This document shows positions 58,701-64,000 of a stretch of DNA of 64,000 nt, one piece after another. The stretch is taken from positions 1 to 64,000 of the forward strand of contig KN834759.1 of NCBI GenBank assembly GCA_000827265.1, given 5' to 3'. The notes under the pieces were generated by a model, which was given only the letters and a program-made list of their open reading frames with translations, was not told the DNA's origin and made no database searches. Source of the DNA: Collybiopsis luxurians FD-317 M1 (Eukaryota > Basidiomycota > Agaricomycetes > Agaricales > Omphalotaceae). The first letter of the stretch is position 1. Every line of letters begins with the position of its first letter. A program made the position numbers and the translations under genes.

Positions 58701-59314
58701 TTCGTACAACGATACAGAGCAAGCTTATTGAGGACAGTAATAGAGAGCAAGCAACCAGGCTAGCAGGATCTTGTAGTAAAGTGGCGATCAGTCGTTAATG
58801 AACGTAAAGAAAGAAGAAACGAGAGAGAGACGCGACTCTGTCGACGTCGATTGGCGGATGTTGCAATTGAGTGGTGGTGGTGGTGGTGAGGGGGGAAAAG
58901 ATGTGAAAAAGTGAACACGTTTTAGATGTTCGCAAGCCAGGGTTGAATGCCGTTATCATCATAGAGTCCATTGTTGCCAATGGCTTCTAAAAGCAGAGTA
59001 CAATGAGGTCCTTGCAGGCGGAACAAAAGAAAAAAGTACAATAACCTCTTGCCAAGCGCCCGTGACGCAGCGTTACAGCGCCATCGTGACAGTGCGTGAC
59101 AGTAACTGTTTTAGCAATTTTCCTTCCGTTTACGGGTCAAAGCACTCCTTGTAAGCTGTCTCCACCGACGTTTCCCAACGTTCGCTGACAGACTGACATG
59201 AGCATTATCGCAACGATGCCATCGAAAGTACAAGAGGAATAGATATTTAAATACCGTTGCGTCGTATGATACTTGTAATGATACTGACAACACCTTTACC
59301 AGCCAATTCTAATA
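58701..59314. other. Intergenic between two minus-strand genes
   Basis: Promoter region of the DUF7598-type gene and 3' flank of LHS1. Contains a (gtggtg)n patch at 58870-58890 and a ga-rich patch at 58810-58830. The short minus ORF at 58795-58980 reads over these repeats and is not supported. Confidence 0.5.
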
Positions 59315-62300
59315 CTATAGTTCATCTCTAATCCCCTCGCTCGGGGGCTGTATCGGTACTTGTTCCTGTTGAGAAGCATCCACCGGTATCTCCTGCTCCA
59401 CGACATTCTCCGCCGACTCATTATCAGCAACGCTCGTAGGGGTAGAAACAATCGGTTCGGTAGTACTAGCAGTACTCGCCTCGGTCTCGGTCTCAGCCGC
59501 AGCCGTCGACGTACTACTAGCACTCGTCGTCGTACTAGTCTTCCTCGCCTTCGGTATCTTCCTCTTGGCCAGCTTTTGCAAATGCGTCTCCAACACCTTG
59601 GCTCTCGCCTTCATCTCCGTAGTCTCAATCACCGGGTCTTCATACGACTTTACCGATTTCTGCTTCTCGACCCAGATGTTCAACCACGTCTCGTGCTCTT
59701 TCAGAGCTTTTTCTAGCCCATCTAGCTCCTCGCTGGTCCACTTGGATGGTAAATCAGCTTCGGTCTCTCGAGTGAGGTTTTGTCGGGCTTCGCCAAGGAA
59801 CAAGCGGGTCGACCAGTTCCACATTTGACTGTTGTTCAATGCATGAGGGAAGGCTTCGATTTCTTGGTACCGGTGAATGATGGGTTTCTCCAGAGTCCTA
59901 GGAAAGCCAAGTCAGCCATCTTTATCGCAGTAGAACACGCCCGGCACTCACTCCAAAGCAATCCTCTTATCTAATAACACCGAAGTGTCGGCATAATCTC
60001 CCTTATCATGCAACCACGTGAAGGTCTCCTCCATCTTTTCGGTAAGAGCCTGCCTCTCTGAAGGCTGAGAGCATTTCTTGAAAGGCGTATCCTTATTCTC
60101 CTCATCGAGAAGGTCACGCAGGCGGTACAGATAACTCTCAAGAGTATTCCTGGCTTCTTCTTTCCGTACTTTAGCGGCTTCCTCCAAGTCGAGAGCGCGG
60201 AGTCTGCACAATTTTCGGCATCAGTCGAGATTTAAATACTGATAGCTGTAAATACAAACCTGCTCCTAGCTTCCCTCTTCTGTTCGACAGTCATAGGGGG
60301 GATTGTAGGGAAACTCGAGTTGAACTTGAGGACAATAGTACCAAGCTCTTTCAAGGAGACTTTAGGCGCGGGAGATTTCGACGGAGTTGCAGCGGATTCT
60401 GATGATGAGGAGGATGATGACCCAGACGAAGACGCAGACGCGGAAGAAGAAGATGAGGAGGAAGACGAGGACGACGTAGACTCAGGATCAATAGGCGTCT
60501 CGCTTCCGGCAGAAGCAGTCTCCTCATCTATAGATTCCTTCGAGCTCCCGCCGCCAAAGAGGTCCTTGAGTTTACCTGTGCAACGATAAGCGTGAGGAAT
60601 CATGAAAAGGAACCGGCTACGAACCAGTAAGAGATTCATCTTTAATGTCTCCAGTTGCGATAGCATCAGTGACTGAAATGAAACCAGACTCTGATAGTTG
60701 AACGGTGGCCTTGATCACATTATTGGTCGCGCCACGTTCAGTGAGATTTCCAAGAGCCTCTGCAACCCCAAAGATTTCGACATCCAACATTTGCGTAGGG
60801 AAGCCTCTATTACGCAACTCGATCAAATCAGCCCGACAAGAATTCGAACAAAACCTACGGTGCGGCTTCATCCTTATAATCGAAATGAATGACGAAATCT
60901 TCCTTCCTCTTGAACGTTAAGGTCTTCTTACTATTCACTTTTGATCCAATGGGGAATATCGATGTCGTGATAGTCCGCGGTTTGGCATTGTCGGTAGCCG
61001 GTGCAGCAAAATACGATGCCTGGACGTCATGCGCGAGGATGTCTGTCAATCTGATATCCTTGGTCTTGAACTGTCGACTGAGACTGGCTCCATGAAGGGC
61101 AGCTCCCAGAACAGCCGCCTCGTCTGTGTTCACGTTCGAAGCAATTTTGTCCCTGTGAAAAGGTGAATCATTGGTCATCGACTACGAGACGACCAGGTAC
61201 TTACTCGCCAACCAAAGCCTTGACAGCGGCTTGAATCATTGGTGTCCTCGTACTTCCTCCGAAGAGGATGACAGAAGAGAGTTTATCCTGGGCTGAAATT
61301 AGATATTGTGAACGCGGGGACATTCCCGCACTACTCACGGAGGAAATCTTGGCATTAGCCATGGCGTCGATGATGGGTTGCACGAAACGGTTCTGGAGAT
61401 CCTCGCACGCAGCTTCAAATTGCGCCCTAGTAACCTTTGTTCGGAAATCGATATCGAATGCAAGACTTTCCACCTAGAAGTAAAGTGAGTAACGGGCGCC
61501 AGCAACAAGAAAAGGCATAATTACCGTTGACGTGACTTCATTATTGGCGCTCAGAATCGCCTTGACGCGTCCAGCTTCCTTCCACAGTTTAGCCATACCC
61601 CTCTTATCTTTCCGGATATCCTTTCCATGCTTGGCCACAAACTGATCAGCCAAAATCTCCCTCAAACGCCTATCAAGCTCTGTTCCTCCTACAGTTCGAT
61701 CGTAGCCAACTCCGAGAACAGTCAACTGCGTAGCCGAAGTCTTGCTATCCGTACTAAATGAAACCAAAGTCGCGCGGACGGACGAAGCACCGGCGTCGAA
61801 AATGATATGGTATTCGGGTGTAGGGAAGCTCCGCGTCATGGCGTAGTTGACCGCAACAGCCGAGCCATCGTTGATAAGAGCCAAAGTACGCAGTCCAGAG
61901 ATTTCAATCGCGTCAGCGACTGCGTCCCTTTCGAACTGAGTGTAATACGCGGGCACGGTCACAATGACATCGTACACCTTTTCACCGGCAACAGACTCTG
62001 CGAGACCCTTCACATAGGCCAGCTCCATTGCGATGAGTTCCTCTACAGCCCATTCTGTACTGTCACTTTGCTTCAAAGCTGTGGTATGCCTTGAAGTTTC
62101 AACGACTTCGGCTGTGGATATATTTGTGAAATATGAGACGGCTTGTGAGTCGAATGGGGCAGCTTGTAAGACCTTTAAGGAGGAGAAAGAATCGGACGGG
62201 AAACGAGAAGCCTAAGGAAGACTCTTCAAAATTTTTCCTACATGCTTCCAAGTCGGTCACTCACCATGTTGTAAGCGTCACTTCCAAACAAACGGTCATC

Positions 62301-62498
62301 CCTCTTCCAAGCAACCGAAGACTGAATCTTGCGTTTCGAGTCCTTGTTCAACAAAACGTCAAACGGCACGCCAGGCTTCATTAACGAGGCCTTCATCCAA
62401 TCCGATCCATAGTCAATTGCAAGCACAGCAGCGAGGGTGGCAGAGGGGATCCCGAGCAGGAAAAGAGATAGAAACTGGCAGGCATATAAGATACGCAT
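59315..62498 (-). CDS. LHS1: ER-lumenal Hsp70-like chaperone (Lhs1/GRP170)
   Basis: Start ATG 62498 chosen because it opens a signal peptide (MRILYACQFLSLFLLGIPSA then TLA). The Hsp70 nucleotide-binding fold follows: AVLAIDYGSDWMKASLMKPG, RKIQSSVAWKRDDRLFGSDA, spliced to ASRFPSDSFSSLKVLQAAPF; VYDVIVTVPAYYTQFERDAV, LALINDGSAVAVNYAMTRSF, HIIFDAGASSVRATLVSF, ILFGGSTRTPMIQAAVKALV. The C-terminal part is the long GRP170-type domain with an acidic Ser/Glu loop (60370-60580) and helical end, and the last residues are RDEL, an ER-retention signal. It acts as nucleotide-exchange factor for BiP/Kar2 and as a holdase during translocation. About nine exons, each with GT-AG borders. Confidence 0.92.
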
Positions 62499-62955
62499 AA
62501 TGAAAGTTATTGACGTGACAGTCAAGGATTAAAGAGCATCTAAAGACTTAATACGTGGTCGTTTCGGAGAAATTGGCTGGAACACGTAGAAACGAAATTT
62601 CCAGCGCTGGCACGTGACTAGGCGCTTAATTTTTCGAAACGCGTTCAGCAACTTCAATTTGCCAGTGCCACTATATTATGTTAAATTCATGCTACCACGG
62701 TTTTTCGCGTCCTTGACGCACTCTTCTACTGTTTCAGTAAGTTTGGGGCATGTTATACTAATAAATATCTGACTAGTTTAGATTTCTTCGTATCTTAGAG
62801 ACCTGTGTCACCAACCGTCTAATCCATATCAAAAGTATCTTACGCAAATTTTTCATGGTATTATAGATCCTTGTTTGAAGAATAGAGGACACTATGTATC
62901 TGGGACGAGCGGAAACGTTCAATTTGTCCGAGTGCCTTTTCATGAAAACAAGAAC
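62499..62955. other. Divergent intergenic region
   Basis: Promoter of LHS1 and leader of the hypothetical gene on the plus strand. No unfolded-protein-response element is identified with confidence. Nothing else seen. Confidence 0.45.
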
Positions 62956-63823
62956 ATGATAATCACAGACTATTTTTCTGCTCTCGGTAAGATTCATCTG
63001 TCAAAGGTAATACCGCCCTCTTATCGGAATCCAGGCTACATTCTCACTCATACTACCTCGAATGCCTCATTCGTTCAACTTATCCATCTCTTGAGTCGTT
63101 ATGCCGAATGGTGCCGCGTTTCCTCTGCCATACTTTGCACCAACACGCCCACTGTTGTCCAAATGTTATTTCAAGTCCCTTCCGAACCTGATAAGCACGG
63201 AATTACCACCTCCCTGTATGGTCATGGTCCCAACAGATTAAAATTTAGCCTTGCCTCTAGTATCTCAGCTGGTAAGGGTGGAGGCCGTGAAGATGTCCGG
63301 AAATCCCGCATCAACGCTCTCCAGTCCGTATGCTCGCATCCTCTACCTTATCCAACCCCAGTACAGCAAGCACATGCCTCCGCTGGAATTGGCTATGGGC
63401 AGGGTGATTCTCGAATCGAACTCTCTGCAGAGCTTTTCGGTACCCCTTGGGGTCATTGCGGTGAAAGCGTGACTTTTCCCTCGTGAGTTAATCACTCGGG
63501 CGATACACCTTTTTATTTTCCAAGCCCAACTAACCTATTTCGTTTATTACAGAATGTATAGGTCAATCAGTCTAGGCCGTCCCCTTGGCACTCTAGCTCT
63601 CAGCGTCAAAGGCATGACCTGTGCTATTTCAGGTACAAATACGATCCCTGTACAAGCTATACCGTCGCTTACCAGCCTTGGTGATATTGTGGAGATCCTC
63701 AAAGTTGCTGGCGCGATGCGACCAATGTGTCTCAATTGCCTGTACCTGCGTAACGCTGCAGGAGCTTCCATTTGCGATCACGCCGTCAGTTTCTCTGCAG
63801 CCGAAAGCAGTGACGTGAAATAG
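62956..63823 (+). CDS. Hypothetical protein, two exons
   Basis: 62956-63482 and 63553-63823 join across a plausible intron (GTGAGT to TTACAG) in frame to give 265 residues starting MIITDYFSALGKIHLSKVIP. Composition is rich in Ser, Ala, Leu and Gly with several Cys (GAMRPMCLNCLYLRNAAGA near the end). I do not recognise it. A second frame at 63251-63472 reads equally protein-like (YARILYLIQPQYSKHMPPLE) and ends in a TGA before the intron, so the correct frame in this part is doubtful. Confidence 0.33.
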
Positions 63824-64000
63824 TATTGCGCGATTTTTTTTTCCAGTTGAATGTGTCCTGTTACCTGTACGTGCGCAATCTTCTAGTTCGCTGGCAGTTT
63901 ATATTGACTATACACTTGGACGCTCCTAGTATAGGGATCGCCGGCCTCGGCTTCTCCCTTTGATTCAATATGCACTGGACAGTCCTGCGAGCCTACGCTA
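63824..64000. other. Window end, non-coding
   Basis: No open frame with support. Under 200 bp, so the next gene may begin outside the window. Confidence 0.4.

Noticed and set aside
60320..60589. Acidic Asp/Glu-rich ORF on the plus strand
   Set aside because: It is the antisense shadow of the Ser-rich loop of LHS1.

Overview
The window is nuclear DNA from a filamentous basidiomycete, most likely an agaricomycete. Nearly every gene is cut by many 48-65 nt GT-AG introns, intergenic gaps are short, and gene families typical of mushrooms occur (DUF6533 membrane proteins, a fungal MUN-domain protein, a DUF7598-type membrane protein). No prokaryotic, CRISPR or phage feature is visible. There are two N runs (33501-34375 and 53387-53680).

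Layout. 1-3.6 kb: 3' part of a very helical protein resembling alpha-pore-forming toxins in architecture. 4.3-7.3 kb (-): nucleotidyltransferase-fold protein, divergent from a coilin gene (7.4-9.3 kb, +). Two decayed copies of the coilin 3' half follow (9.3-10.3 kb). 10.7-12.8 kb: Ser/Thr-rich single-pass membrane protein. 13.1-16.8 kb: a deaminase-fold gene (-) beside an internally deleted, decayed copy of itself. 17.5-26.7 kb: housekeeping block of importin beta-1, LSM7, a Cid1-like nucleotidyltransferase and YAE1. 26.7-29.2 kb: amidohydrolase. 29.5-37.6 kb: tandem duplication of a DUF6533 gene plus the end of the next gene, a sugar transporter; the full transporter lies at 37.3-39.8 kb. 40.5-43.4 kb: HpcH/HpaI aldolase and ribokinase. 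43.6-47.0 kb (+): C-terminal half of tuberin (TSC2). 47.6-52.5 kb (+): MUN/C2 protein of the Ync13/Munc13 family. 52.5-55 kb: AT-rich, gene-poor DNA with a terminal-inverted-repeat element. 55.0-57.2 kb (-): a gene that looks like the N-terminal half of tuberin. Then a DUF7598-type protein, the ER Hsp70 LHS1, and one unrecognised gene.

The main observation is that tuberin appears split into two oppositely oriented genes about 11 kb apart. Flipping the 43.5-54.9 kb segment would place the two halves end to end on one strand, which suggests an inversion with breakpoints inside TSC2. The other recurring theme is local tandem duplication followed by decay, seen three times (coilin, deaminase, DUF6533 plus transporter).

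Genes that may act together: the sugar transporter, aldolase and ribokinase could form a small carbohydrate-catabolic group; coilin and LSM7 both belong to snRNP biology; TSC2 links to growth control through Rheb. All gene models were spliced by eye, so exon edges are predictions.
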